Shown in pieces: positions 15,782 to 23,604 of a stretch of 32,388 nt of DNA. Source of the DNA: Bacteroidota bacterium (lineage in GTDB: Bacteria; Bacteroidota; Bacteroidia; Flavobacteriales; Flavobacteriaceae); NCBI GenBank assembly GCA_947483095.1, contig CANKLD010000006.1, positions 1-32,388 on the forward strand, given 5' to 3'. A program made the position numbers and the translations under genes. The notes under the pieces were generated by a model. It was not told the origin of the DNA and did not search any database. It saw only the letters and a list, made by a program, of their open reading frames with translations. Within the stretch, counting starts at the first letter, position 1; each line of letters begins with the position of its first letter.

Positions 15782-16927
15782 CTAACTGTTTTTTATTTTT
15801 AAAAAAATATCTTTCATTGTTGAAGACCATTTTTCCCAATTAAGCTCCTCTACATATTTTTTTCTTGCCGCTTTACTTAATTTTAAATATGTTTTTTTGT
15901 CTTGAATTAATTTTATTATAACTTGAGCGTATGCTGTTGCACCAGAATTAATCGGAAGGCAAAACCCATTTACTCCGTCTTTAACAACGCCCGAAACTCC
16001 TCCAGTATCAGTTGTTATTATTGGCAATCCAAAGGCGCTTGCTTCACAAAAAACAATTGGCGAACAATCAGCTCTAGTAGGAACAAAAAGAACATGAGAT
16101 TCTTGAATGACGTTAGTCAATTTATTCATGTCTGCTTCAATATTTTTATCTAAAAAAAGATAAACTTTCATTTTTTCATGGTTAACTGGAGGAGCGCATC
16201 CACAAATGGTTAAACTTACATTATATCCTTTTTCTAAAAGAAATTTAAATGTGTCAAAAACAATGTCCCCGCCCTTTCTTTCCCAATAAACCCCAATAAA
16301 TAGCAACTTAAATACTTCGTCCTTGTTTCTTGTTTTTTCTATATAATTTAAAAATTTTTCGTCAATATTTGCTCCAAAAGGGACAATGCTCAATTTTGAT
16401 TTATCAACATTATATTCCTTTAATACATAATCTGCGGCCCATTTTGAGGGATAAACAAAATAAGATGCTTTGTTTATTCCTCTTTGTTCAATATAATTAG
16501 ATTCCCTCATTGATACTTTAAATAAATTAGAAAAAATATCATAATAGCCGTTCAGTTGGCCAAACGAAGAATCAGACAAATAAACAATTGGCACTTTCGT
16601 TTTAATAAATGCTACTTCAGTAGAGGCTGCTGGCGCAAAAATAATATCGTATTTTTTTTTATTAATTTTTCTATTGATTGTCATTGATAAAAGATAGCTT
16701 CTAATAATAGAATTATTATGATTGTATCCTTTTTTTAGAAAGAATCGTGTAATTTTATTTATTCCTCCAAGTGATTTTAATAAAAAATTGTCAACAGGTC
16801 CAATCGTGTCTATAGTATTAAAATGGCTTTTTAACGATTGCAACATGCTGAAATGGGTTCCTGACCACGACCTTTTGTCATTAGGGTTGGTAGAGGTTAA
16901 AAACGCTATTTTAAGATTTGATTTCAC
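15782..16927 (-). CDS. Glycosyltransferase family 4
   Basis: This 381-residue GT-B protein has an N-terminal half with the acceptor-side start IAFLTSTNPNDKRSWSGTHFSML (8-30). Its donor half begins around residue 207 with LLFIGVYWERKGGDIVFDTF (208-227). The conserved acidic pair lies in RADCSPIVFCEASAFGLPIITTDTGG (285-310), with Cys and Ser near the first position where many GT4 members have Glu or Asp; E295 is the clear conserved glutamate. There is no ATG before residue 28, so GTG 16927 is taken as the start. It sits between the methyltransferase and the lipoprotein in the operon. Sugar specificity is unknown. Confidence 0.88.
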   Translation of the reverse strand: MKSNLKIAFLTSTNPNDKRSWSGTHFSMLQSLKSHFNTIDTIGPVDNFLLKSLGGINKITRFFLKKGYNHNNSIIRSYLLSMTINRKINKKKYDIIFAPAASTEVAFIKTKVPIVYLSDSSFGQLNGYYDIFSNLFKVSMRESNYIEQRGINKASYFVYPSKWAADYVLKEYNVDKSKLSIVPFGANIDEKFLNYIEKTRNKDEVFKLLFIGVYWERKGGDIVFDTFKFLLEKGYNVSLTICGCAPPVNHEKMKVYLFLDKNIEADMNKLTNVIQESHVLFVPTRADCSPIVFCEASAFGLPIITTDTGGVSGVVKDGVNGFCLPINSGATAYAQVIIKLIQDKKTYLKLSKAARKKYVEELNWEKWSSTMKDIFLKIKNS

Positions 16928-16939
16928 CGAATTTTAACT

Positions 16940-17602
16940 TTACTTTTTTAATCCTTTATAAAGGTATTGGACAGAAAAGAATTCTTCAAAAATTCCAAAA
17001 GTTAATTTATTGATGATTTTTGAAATAGATTTCCCTTTGTAAACTCTAATTGAACTAATTATTTGTTGAGTTATTAATCCTGATGATTCAAGAAGGTCTA
17101 CAATATTTTTTTTACAATAAAATCTATAATGAGTATAGTCTAAAACACCGCTTTCTTCATATTTAAAATCTCCTTTTATAAAAACTTGATTTAAAACACT
17201 ATAATGTCTAACATTAGGCATGCTGGCCAGAATTTCTCCGTTAACTTTTAATGTTTTGTATATTTTTTTTAAAGCAATTTTAGGCTCAATTAAATGTTCT
17301 AACACATCTGGAAGTAAAATTAAGTCAAAGTAGTTGTCGTATTGAGAAATATCTAATGTCTCTATGTTCCCAAAAATAAATGTGTCTAAAGGCAAGTAAT
17401 TCTCTTTATTTTTGGTGTCTTCAAATAAGTCTATTCCAACAACTTCCTGAGCAATACTTTGAGATTTCAAATAATTTAGAGTTGCTCCATATGCAGCGCC
17501 TATTTCTAAAATTTTTAATCCTTTTTTGTTCTCGTCTATTAAACTAATTAAATCAAGCCTAACGTTTGAATAATAGTCACTGTTCTTATCTTCGTAGTTC
17601 AT
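16940..17602 (-). CDS. Class I SAM-dependent methyltransferase
   Basis: This 220-residue soluble protein has the Rossmann methyltransferase motif I as LKILEIGAAYGATLNYL (29-45), the ribose-binding acidic residue in VVGIDLF (D58), and motif LILLPDVLEHLIEPKIALKKIY with the usual LEHL. HYRFYCKKNIVDLLESSG near the end is typical of methyltransferases in polysaccharide clusters. The likely role is O-methylation of a sugar or of the chain end, where it could limit length; this is inference. I start it at ATG 17602 instead of the longer frame from TTG 17635, whose 11 extra residues have no family similarity. It follows rfbD at 39 bases and precedes a GT4. Confidence 0.88.
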   Translation of the reverse strand: MNYEDKNSDYYSNVRLDLISLIDENKKGLKILEIGAAYGATLNYLKSQSIAQEVVGIDLFEDTKNKENYLPLDTFIFGNIETLDISQYDNYFDLILLPDVLEHLIEPKIALKKIYKTLKVNGEILASMPNVRHYSVLNQVFIKGDFKYEESGVLDYTHYRFYCKKNIVDLLESSGLITQQIISSIRVYKGKSISKIINKLTFGIFEEFFSVQYLYKGLKK

Positions 17603-17641
17603 TTTTTTTGTAATTATTGAATGGTTGAAAATCAATCGGTA

Positions 17642-18499
17642 TTAATTATTAATGTTTTTTAAACTTTCCTCCCAATTTTTAATCAATACTCCAAATGCGT
17701 TTTTAATTTTGGTTTTATCTAAAACACTGTATTTTGGTCTTTCAGCAGGTGTTGGAAATTGTGTTGTTGGAATGGGTGTTAAATCAATATTGACTTGATT
17801 AATTTCAAATATTTTCTTTGCAAAATCATACCAACTGCATTGGCCTTCGTTACTAAAATTGTAAATACCAAAAAGGTGTTGGGTGCTGGGCGTTGGGTGT
17901 TGGGTAATTATCGTTAACAAACATTCTGCTAAATCTAGGGCGTTTGTGGGTGTGCCTATTTGGTCATTTACAACGCTTAACGAGGTTCTTTCGGAAGCCA
18001 ATCGCAACATTGTTTTCATAAAATTATTTCCAAATTGCGAATAAACCCATGACGTTCTAATGATAAAATAAGCGTCAAATACTCCTTGAATTGCTATTTC
18101 ACCGTCTAATTTTGTTTGTCCATAAACCCCTTTTGGATTGGGTAGATCGGTTTCGCTGTAAGGCTCATTTTTTGAACCATCAAAAACAAAATCGGTAGAA
18201 ATATGAATTAATTTAGCATTGAAATTTTTACAGGATTCGGCAAGATTTTTTGCTCCAATACAATTTATTGAATGGGCTATTTGTGGTTCTGATTCTGCTT
18301 TATCGACTGCGGTATAAGCAGCGGCGTTAATACAAAAATCAGGTTTTTCTTTATTAAAAACGAATTCGCAATTTTCTTTATTGGTAATGTCTAAATCCGA
18401 AGAAGAACAGAAAACAAAGTTGATGTTAGGATAATTTACAGCAACAAACTTAATGGCTTGACCCAATTGTCCGTTGGCGCCAGTTACTAAAACTACCAT
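17642..18499 (-). CDS. rfbD: dTDP-4-dehydrorhamnose reductase
   Basis: RfbD (RmlD) reduces dTDP-4-dehydro-L-rhamnose to dTDP-L-rhamnose with NAD(P)H, the last step of the pathway. This 285-residue SDR protein has GANGQLGQ (7-14), NAAAYTAVDKAE (58-69), STDFVFDG (101-108) and the catalytic Y126/K130 in GVYGQTK. The start overlaps the rfbC stop by seven bases, so the two are probably coupled. One oddity: residues about 199-209 (TQHPTPSTQHL) replace a short family loop and are encoded by a G-rich heptanucleotide tandem repeat (plus-strand 17875-17905), described separately. The frame stays open across it, so the gene is probably functional as read here. Confidence 0.94.
   Translation of the reverse strand: MVVLVTGANGQLGQAIKFVAVNYPNINFVFCSSSDLDITNKENCEFVFNKEKPDFCINAAAYTAVDKAESEPQIAHSINCIGAKNLAESCKNFNAKLIHISTDFVFDGSKNEPYSETDLPNPKGVYGQTKLDGEIAIQGVFDAYFIIRTSWVYSQFGNNFMKTMLRLASERTSLSVVNDQIGTPTNALDLAECLLTIITQHPTPSTQHLFGIYNFSNEGQCSWYDFAKKIFEINQVNIDLTPIPTTQFPTPAERPKYSVLDKTKIKNAFGVLIKNWEESLKNINN
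17875..17905 (+). repeat. Heptanucleotide tandem repeat inside rfbD
   Basis: On the plus strand four consecutive 7-mers, GGTGTTG, GGTGCTG, GGCGTTG and GGTGTTG, are followed by a partial GGT. The stretch is far richer in G than its surroundings. Seven is not a multiple of three, so gain or loss of one unit would shift the rfbD frame. Confidence 0.85.
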
Positions 18500-19044
18500 A
18501 CTTTTTTGGCTTTTTCTATTGTTGGTAAAATCACATCTTTCTCTGAAATTATTAGATTCTCAGTTGGGAACTGCCAATCAATATTTACTGATTTATCGTT
18601 ATAAAGTAGTCCTCCTTCGCTTTCTTTATTATAAAAATTATCACATTTATAAAAAAAAGTTGCCGTGTCGCTTAGCACTAAAAATCCGTGAGCAAAACCT
18701 CTTGGAACGAAAAATTGGGTTTGATTTTCTCCCGTAAGTAAAACCGAAACGTATTCTCCAAACGTTTCAGAATCAGGTCTAATGTCAACTACAACGTCTA
18801 AAACTTCGCCTTGTAAAACCCGAACTAATTTGGCTTGAGCATGTTCACCTGTTTGGTAATGCAATCCACGCAATACTCCTTTTGTAGAAAAAGATTGGTT
18901 ATCTTGAACAAAGTGAATTGGTTTTCCAATTCCTTTTTGAAAAGTGTTTTCATTGAAACTTTCCATAAAATAACCTCTTTCGTCTTTGATTATTTTTGGT
19001 TCAATTATAAAACAACCTTCTAATTTTGTAGGTATAAAATTCAT
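18493..19044 (-). CDS. rfbC: dTDP-4-dehydrorhamnose 3,5-epimerase
   Basis: RfbC (RmlC) epimerises dTDP-4-dehydro-6-deoxy-D-glucose at C3 and C5 to the L-lyxo form. The 183 residues match the family length. The cupin shows DERGYFMESF (21-30), the catalytic base H62 in GVLRGLHYQ, the wall strand GEVLDVVVDIR (79-89), the VPRGFAHGFLVLS loop (113-125) and the aromatic acid residue Y132 in FFYKCDNFY. Start is ATG 19044, two bases after the rfbA stop. Its end overlaps rfbD by seven bases. All key residues are present. Confidence 0.96.
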   Translation of the reverse strand: MNFIPTKLEGCFIIEPKIIKDERGYFMESFNENTFQKGIGKPIHFVQDNQSFSTKGVLRGLHYQTGEHAQAKLVRVLQGEVLDVVVDIRPDSETFGEYVSVLLTGENQTQFFVPRGFAHGFLVLSDTATFFYKCDNFYNKESEGGLLYNDKSVNIDWQFPTENLIISEKDVILPTIEKAKKVW

Positions 19045-19046
19045 TT

Positions 19047-19904
19047 TTATAAAATATCTAACAAGTGAGTTCCATAACCGCTTTTTAATAACGGTTGTGC
19101 CAATGCTTTTAATTGTTCCACGTCAATAAACCCCATTTTATAAGCTGCTTCTTCAATAGAGCCGATTTTTAATCCTTGACGTTCTTCAATAACTTGAACA
19201 AATTGAGACGCCTGCATTAATGAGTTAAATGTCCCGGTATCAAACCAAGCGGTTCCTCTATCTAATATACTGACTTTTAATTTTCCTCTTCTAAGGTATT
19301 CTCTATTTACATCAGTAATTTCGATTTCGCCACGGTGACTCGGTTTTATGTTTGCGGCTATTTCAACTACATCATTATCATAAAAATAGATTCCGGGAAC
19401 AGCAAAATTTGATTTTGGATTTGTTGGTTTTTCTTCAATGGAAAGTACCTTTCCATCAGTATCAAAATCAACCACTCCGTATCGTTCCGGATCATTTACG
19501 TGATAGGCATATATAATTCCACCGTCCGGATTGTTGTTAGATTGTAATATATCTGACAATCCCGTACCGTAAAAAATATTATCTCCCAAAACTAATGCCA
19601 CCTTATCTTTTCCAATAAATTCTTTTCCAATAATAAATGCTTCGGCTAGTCCATTAGGATGTTCTTGGACTGCATATTCAAATCGACAGCCCAATCGAGA
19701 TCCGTCTCCTAATAATTGTCGGAATAAAGGCAAATCGTGTGGAGTAGAAATAATCAATATTTCTCTAATTCCTGACCAAAGCAACGATGAAAGCGGATAA
19801 TAAATCATCGGCTTGTCATAAATTGGCATCAATTGCTTGCTCACAGCAAGTGTTAATGGGTGTAATCTTGTGCCCGAGCCTCCGGCTAATATTATTCCTT
19901 TCAT
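19047..19904 (-). CDS. rfbA: Glucose-1-phosphate thymidylyltransferase
   Basis: RfbA (RmlA) makes dTDP-glucose from dTTP and glucose-1-phosphate and commits sugar to the rhamnose pathway. The 285-residue protein has the nucleotide-binding start [17 protein letters not shown] (2-18), the [17 protein letters not shown] segment (23-39), the metal-binding [31 protein letters not shown] and the [11 protein letters not shown] loop. The ATG lies in an ATGA overlap with the stop of the Wzz-like gene, which argues for one transcript and coupled translation. The next step of the pathway, rfbB, is not adjacent and is not found in this window. Confidence 0.97.
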   Translation of the reverse strand: MKGIILAGGSGTRLHPLTLAVSKQLMPIYDKPMIYYPLSSLLWSGIREILIISTPHDLPLFRQLLGDGSRLGCRFEYAVQEHPNGLAEAFIIGKEFIGKDKVALVLGDNIFYGTGLSDILQSNNNPDGGIIYAYHVNDPERYGVVDFDTDGKVLSIEEKPTNPKSNFAVPGIYFYDNDVVEIAANIKPSHRGEIEITDVNREYLRRGKLKVSILDRGTAWFDTGTFNSLMQASQFVQVIEERQGLKIGSIEEAAYKMGFIDVEQLKALAQPLLKSGYGTHLLDIL

Positions 19905-20917
19905 TGTTTACTTAGTGTTAATTTTTTGGATTGTCTTCTATAAAAAGATAAAAATAAAGAATAAAAAATAAACATCATTATTAATACTATTGGCAATATA
20001 AACTTCAATTTGTCATTAAGTGTTTTAGTGTTTTTGACATTTACAACGGTACTGATGTCTTTTATAACCAAATTTGTCTTAACTAAGGCAATTCTTTGAG
20101 ATCCAATCTCGTTTATTAAACTGTTTTTTAAATCAAACAAGGCGTTAAATTGATTATTCTCGTTATTATAAACTAAGTTAGAGTTCTTTTGATTTTTAGA
20201 CAGATTGATGGTTAAAATTTTAATTACGGAATCCGTTTGAGCGATTAACTCTTCGTTCTTCTTCATTTTTATTTTAATGTTTTCCTTTGAAATTGTCAAA
20301 ATTTCGTTTAGATACTTATCCGTATTTATAAATTTTAATATAGGTTGAATTAATTCCTTGTCCGAGATTTTAGAATTGGTCTCAATATGGATTTTATGAT
20401 GAGGATAATTTTTACTTGTTATTTTGTCCTTCATTACTTTTTCAATATCACTATCTTCTGCTAGTAATTTCATTAACTCAAAGTTTTGAGTATTCTCAGC
20501 ATTTGAAGCAATTGCGGTATTGTTGTTTACAAAACTGTAAATATCAATAATGGGTTCAATTTCAATTAAGGTTATTTGTTTAGGGTTTTTAACCCCTATA
20601 GATTTGAAAAACGCAACATCATTTTCTTTTAATTTTGAAGCCAGAAGATCAATTTTAGAATATAGATAATCCGTTCCGCCTAAGTTAGGAGAAACAATGA
20701 TTTCACTATCATAATTTTTATTTGTACTATCTAAGAAATAACCCGTCGCAACTCCAATTACAAATAATGAAATTAGAATTAAACTTTTTCTTTTCAAGAA
20801 AAGAAGCCCTTTAAAAATACCTAAGGAAATATTTCCTAAAAAACCATTTACTTTCTTTATTAATAATCCTAAATCAATTTCCTGATCATCCGATTGGTTG
20901 GTTGTATTCTGACTCAT
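19901..20917 (-). CDS. Wzz-like polysaccharide chain-length determinant
   Basis: This 338-residue inner membrane protein has the layout of polysaccharide co-polymerases: a cytoplasmic N-terminus, a first membrane helix at about 47-65 ([18 protein letters not shown]), a long periplasmic domain with helical, Lys/Glu/Asn-rich parts (about 66-305), and a second helix at about 306-326 ([22 protein letters not shown]) with a short basic tail. There is no C-terminal tyrosine-kinase domain. Such proteins set the chain length made by Wzy. It lies between the DUF6909 gene and rfbA, overlapping the latter by four bases. The sequence itself is divergent, so the call rests on topology and position. Confidence 0.78.
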   Translation of the reverse strand: MSQNTTNQSDDQEIDLGLLIKKVNGFLGNISLGIFKGLLFLKRKSLILISLFVIGVATGYFLDSTNKNYDSEIIVSPNLGGTDYLYSKIDLLASKLKENDVAFFKSIGVKNPKQITLIEIEPIIDIYSFVNNNTAIASNAENTQNFELMKLLAEDSDIEKVMKDKITSKNYPHHKIHIETNSKISDKELIQPILKFINTDKYLNEILTISKENIKIKMKKNEELIAQTDSVIKILTINLSKNQKNSNLVYNNENNQFNALFDLKNSLINEIGSQRIALVKTNLVIKDISTVVNVKNTKTLNDKLKFILPIVLIMMFIFYSLFLSFYRRQSKKLTLSKQ

Positions 20918-20926
20918 AATCTAAAT

Positions 20927-22606
20927 CTATTTTATGTTAAAAATTTGTTCTAATATTTTAATTGTAATTAAATAGGTTGGTTTTACTCCGGTTGTCCCTA
21001 ATCCCCCTGAAGCCAATGTACTTCCCGTTTCCAATGGGTTGTCTGATGCATAATAAGCATATCTAACTTTTACGTCTGGATTAATACTCTTTCTAATTTT
21101 TGAGGCCGATTGAATTGCTTTTTGATAATAGGCTCCTTCCATTTCCAGTCCAATAACTCCCCACGTTGATTCGTGGAAAAACTTTAATAAATCTTTATTT
21201 TGCAATGAAGTTCCTAAAACCGTAATCATTGGTCCTGCGAAAACCGCTATGCCATTTCCTTCCAACATCTCGGCTGTTAATTCATTATTAAAGAAATAAT
21301 TGTCTCCTGTTCCTTCATTTATATGTGCAGATGGAATCATAATGTCTCCTTTTCCGCCTTGAAGAATCCCCGCTTTTCCCATTATTGAAACTGATTCCAC
21401 ATTCAATAAAATATCTTTTTGGAACGGTTTTAATAATTCATCAATTGTTTCATACGCCTGCTCTCCAAAAGCATAGTCCATAACGATAATTACCGGGTTT
21501 TTATTGTGCGTTTTTGCAGTTGGAAATGCTGATTTTTTCCAATCTATTTTGGCGGTATCAAAAATCTGAACATCGATATTGGTTCCTGAAGTGTCTGGCA
21601 AAGAAATCATGCCGTTTAATTTGGCAAATTCTTCCACTTTATTTCTAACCTCATCAGCACCCGATTTGCTCAATTCCTCAAATATATAGAAATCCGATTT
21701 GTCTTTGAATTTAGTTTTTAAAACGTGCGTTGCAAATATAGAATTCATCACCGAGTGCATGTTGGCGCTGATAATGTGAATTGGTCGGTCCAATAAATCA
21801 TTTGCTTTAAGCACCTCTTTTATGTTGGTGGCCCAAATTTCACCATGAATATGATGCCCTAAACGTTCTCTTAAAATAGGACTAAAAGTGATGGTTCTTT
21901 TGTTGTTTTCCACTACTTCTTCTATGGCTAATTTTCCTAACCAATAAATAATATGTAAAAAACGATCTGGTTTTTCTTTGGTTCCAAAAGCATCATAAAT
22001 GTCTAAAATCTCTACAAATGTTCTTCCTAGGATATTTGCTGCATGCGAAATTGTTTTCTCTTTATCGGCTAATGTTAGTTTTTTATTGGATAAAACCGCT
22101 TGTTCTAATTTTTGCCAATCGCGAGAAACTTCTCCGCTTTCATCAATTAAAATTCGGTTTTTAATTTTATGAGATTCTATGAAAATAAAAGTCAAATGCG
22201 TTAAAATATCATAAATATCAGATCGCCCACGGGTAATTTCAACATTCATTTGTTCGTCATCAATTCGATAACAATTTCTTCTTCTTTTTGGTGGAATTAT
22301 CGCTTGAAAATGTGATTTTGAGTAGCCTTCATCAGAGGTTAAATTGATAAAGCGGCATTCTTCAATACCTATTGGAAGTCTTTCAATTACATATAAAAGT
22401 CCGCTTAATTCTACTTTATCTTCGGCAATTGTGCCATATATTTCAGGGCGTAAAGACAATAATGCTTCGCGCAACGTTTCTCCTGAAACTCCCATTGGTT
22501 TATAGAATCCTCTATTGAACAAATGGCGCATAGTAATGTATAATTTCTCAACCGCACTTGATGATTCTTGCGCTCTTGATCGGATAATATTTTTAATTTC
22601 TTTCAT
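20927..22606 (-). CDS. DUF6909 family protein with nucleoside-phosphorylase-like C-terminal domain
   Basis: This 559-residue soluble protein matches the flavobacterial DUF6909 family from memory; no function is assigned. The C-terminal half carries motifs of the PNP/UDP phosphorylase superfamily: GKAGILQGGKGDIMIPSAHI (410-429) with NEGTGDNY (430-437), VIGLEMEGAYY (484-494) where the family has its ribose-binding Met-Glu, and YYASDNP (518-524) where it has the catalytic Ser-Asp. The N-terminal 280 residues look like a separate helical domain. I use ATG 22606 instead of a longer frame from TTG 22630, because a TACATTTG box at 22635-22628 overlaps that codon. It is the first gene of the run leading to the Wzz-like protein and rfbACD. 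A phosphorylase or nucleosidase activity is inference. Confidence 0.75.
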   Translation of the reverse strand: MKEIKNIIRSRAQESSSAVEKLYITMRHLFNRGFYKPMGVSGETLREALLSLRPEIYGTIAEDKVELSGLLYVIERLPIGIEECRFINLTSDEGYSKSHFQAIIPPKRRRNCYRIDDEQMNVEITRGRSDIYDILTHLTFIFIESHKIKNRILIDESGEVSRDWQKLEQAVLSNKKLTLADKEKTISHAANILGRTFVEILDIYDAFGTKEKPDRFLHIIYWLGKLAIEEVVENNKRTITFSPILRERLGHHIHGEIWATNIKEVLKANDLLDRPIHIISANMHSVMNSIFATHVLKTKFKDKSDFYIFEELSKSGADEVRNKVEEFAKLNGMISLPDTSGTNIDVQIFDTAKIDWKKSAFPTAKTHNKNPVIIVMDYAFGEQAYETIDELLKPFQKDILLNVESVSIMGKAGILQGGKGDIMIPSAHINEGTGDNYFFNNELTAEMLEGNGIAVFAGPMITVLGTSLQNKDLLKFFHESTWGVIGLEMEGAYYQKAIQSASKIRKSINPDVKVRYAYYASDNPLETGSTLASGGLGTTGVKPTYLITIKILEQIFNIK

Positions 22607-22627
22607 TTGGATTTTATATATCACCCA

Positions 22628-22660
22628 CAAATGTAAGGTTTTTATATTTTAGTTGGTCAA
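22628..22660 (-). promoter_or_regulatory. Promoter for the DUF6909 - polysaccharide operon
   Basis: On the minus strand TTG (22660-22658), a 22-base spacer and TACATTTG (22635-22628) match the flavobacterial promoter pattern, 21 bases before the ATG at 22606. The genes that follow, down to rfbD, overlap or lie only a few bases apart, so this may drive the upper part of the glycan locus. Confidence 0.55.
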
Positions 22661-23515
22661 AACCAAATTTATTGCGGGTTCATAGACCTTAATTTTGCCG
22701 GAAAAACCTTGATTTTTATCGTTCGTTTGTCGGCTCCATTTGCCACCCGAAAAAGCAAATAAATAGTCGCGCTCTACATAATTATACAAAACCAACGGGT
22801 AATATATTACTTGAATACTTGTTTTTTGTGTGTTGGAATTGACAATTGTTTTTTCCAATTTGTTTTTTGAAATCAACAGTTTTTCAATACCAATGAAAAG
22901 TCCGGTTTTGGGCATTTTCAAATTCAAGTCGGTGAGATCAAAACCATTTCTAACCACGCCTTTTTCAATAGTTACAATATAATCTTTCATGAGTAATTCA
23001 TCCCCCGGAAAACCATTGGCGTCGGCCTTATAAAAATGAATTTTAACGGTAGTGTTATCTATTCTGCTATCAGTTAAAATACTCACTTTCTTGATGAATT
23101 TGGTTTTTTTATACCCCGTTTCGTAAGGAAAAAACTTTACGTCAATTCTTGGTCCGTTATCGAAGGCTTCTAATACGGAATTGTTAATTTGTCCTATTTC
23201 GATTTTTTTAGTTTCGAAATGTCTGGCAATTACCACTTCATCCAATTGAAACGAAACCGCTTTCATAATTACATTAGAAACCTCCGACGCTTTTAGGATT
23301 CTTTTTTCAAATCCTAAAATAGAAAATATCAAGTTTTTATTTGCGGAGCCAGCAATAGAAAACGCTCCATTTTCCTCCGAAGTCGTTCCGATATTTTCAT
23401 TTTCAATCCAAATATTCACATACGGAATGGGCTTCCCCGATTCGTCAACCACAACGCCTTTGGTTTGTGCGGAAATGGAAATAGACAGAAATAATAAAAA
23501 GGAAAACTTATTCAT
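22649..23515 (-). CDS. Secreted protein with carboxypeptidase-like regulatory domain
   Basis: This 288-residue protein starts with a signal peptide (MNKFSFLLFLSISISAQ, cleavage near residue 17). A carboxypeptidase-D regulatory-like beta domain follows at about 19-95, with the typical GVVVDESGKPIPYVNIWIEN and GTTSEENGAFSI pattern of Bacteroidota surface proteins. The remaining 190 residues are beta-rich and have no motif I recognise. In this phylum such domains often stand at the N-terminus of TonB-dependent receptors, but no plug or barrel follows here. I take ATG 23515; the frame extends to TTG 23545, which would place a REP-like hairpin over the start. It is transcribed toward the DUF6909 gene. 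A periplasmic or outer membrane location is likely; the role is unknown. Confidence 0.8.
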   Translation of the reverse strand: MNKFSFLLFLSISISAQTKGVVVDESGKPIPYVNIWIENENIGTTSEENGAFSIAGSANKNLIFSILGFEKRILKASEVSNVIMKAVSFQLDEVVIARHFETKKIEIGQINNSVLEAFDNGPRIDVKFFPYETGYKKTKFIKKVSILTDSRIDNTTVKIHFYKADANGFPGDELLMKDYIVTIEKGVVRNGFDLTDLNLKMPKTGLFIGIEKLLISKNKLEKTIVNSNTQKTSIQVIYYPLVLYNYVERDYLFAFSGGKWSRQTNDKNQGFSGKIKVYEPAINLVLTN

Positions 23516-23540
23516 GAAATTATATATTATTAAAATCTCT

Positions 23541-23597
23541 GTCAAGCTGAACTTGTTTCAGCTTCTCTTTTAGATTCTGAAATAAATTCAGAATGAC
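23541..23597. repeat. REP-like double palindrome between two genes
   Basis: Two hairpins lie head to head. The first unit (23541-23567) has the stem AAGCTGAA / TTCAGCTT around a five-base loop and starts GTCA. The second (23571-23597) has the stem ATTCTGAA / TTCAGAAT around ATAAA and ends TGAC, so it is an inverted copy of the first. The stems differ at paired positions, so base pairing is kept. This resembles the GTCAnnCTGAA-type intergenic repeats known from many bacteria. Confidence 0.8.
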
Positions 23598-23604
23598 AAA
23601 ACAA

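Noticed and set aside
20927..22630. Longer DUF6909 frame from TTG 22630
   Set aside because: The -7 box TACATTTG overlaps that codon, so it cannot be translated from the proposed transcript.
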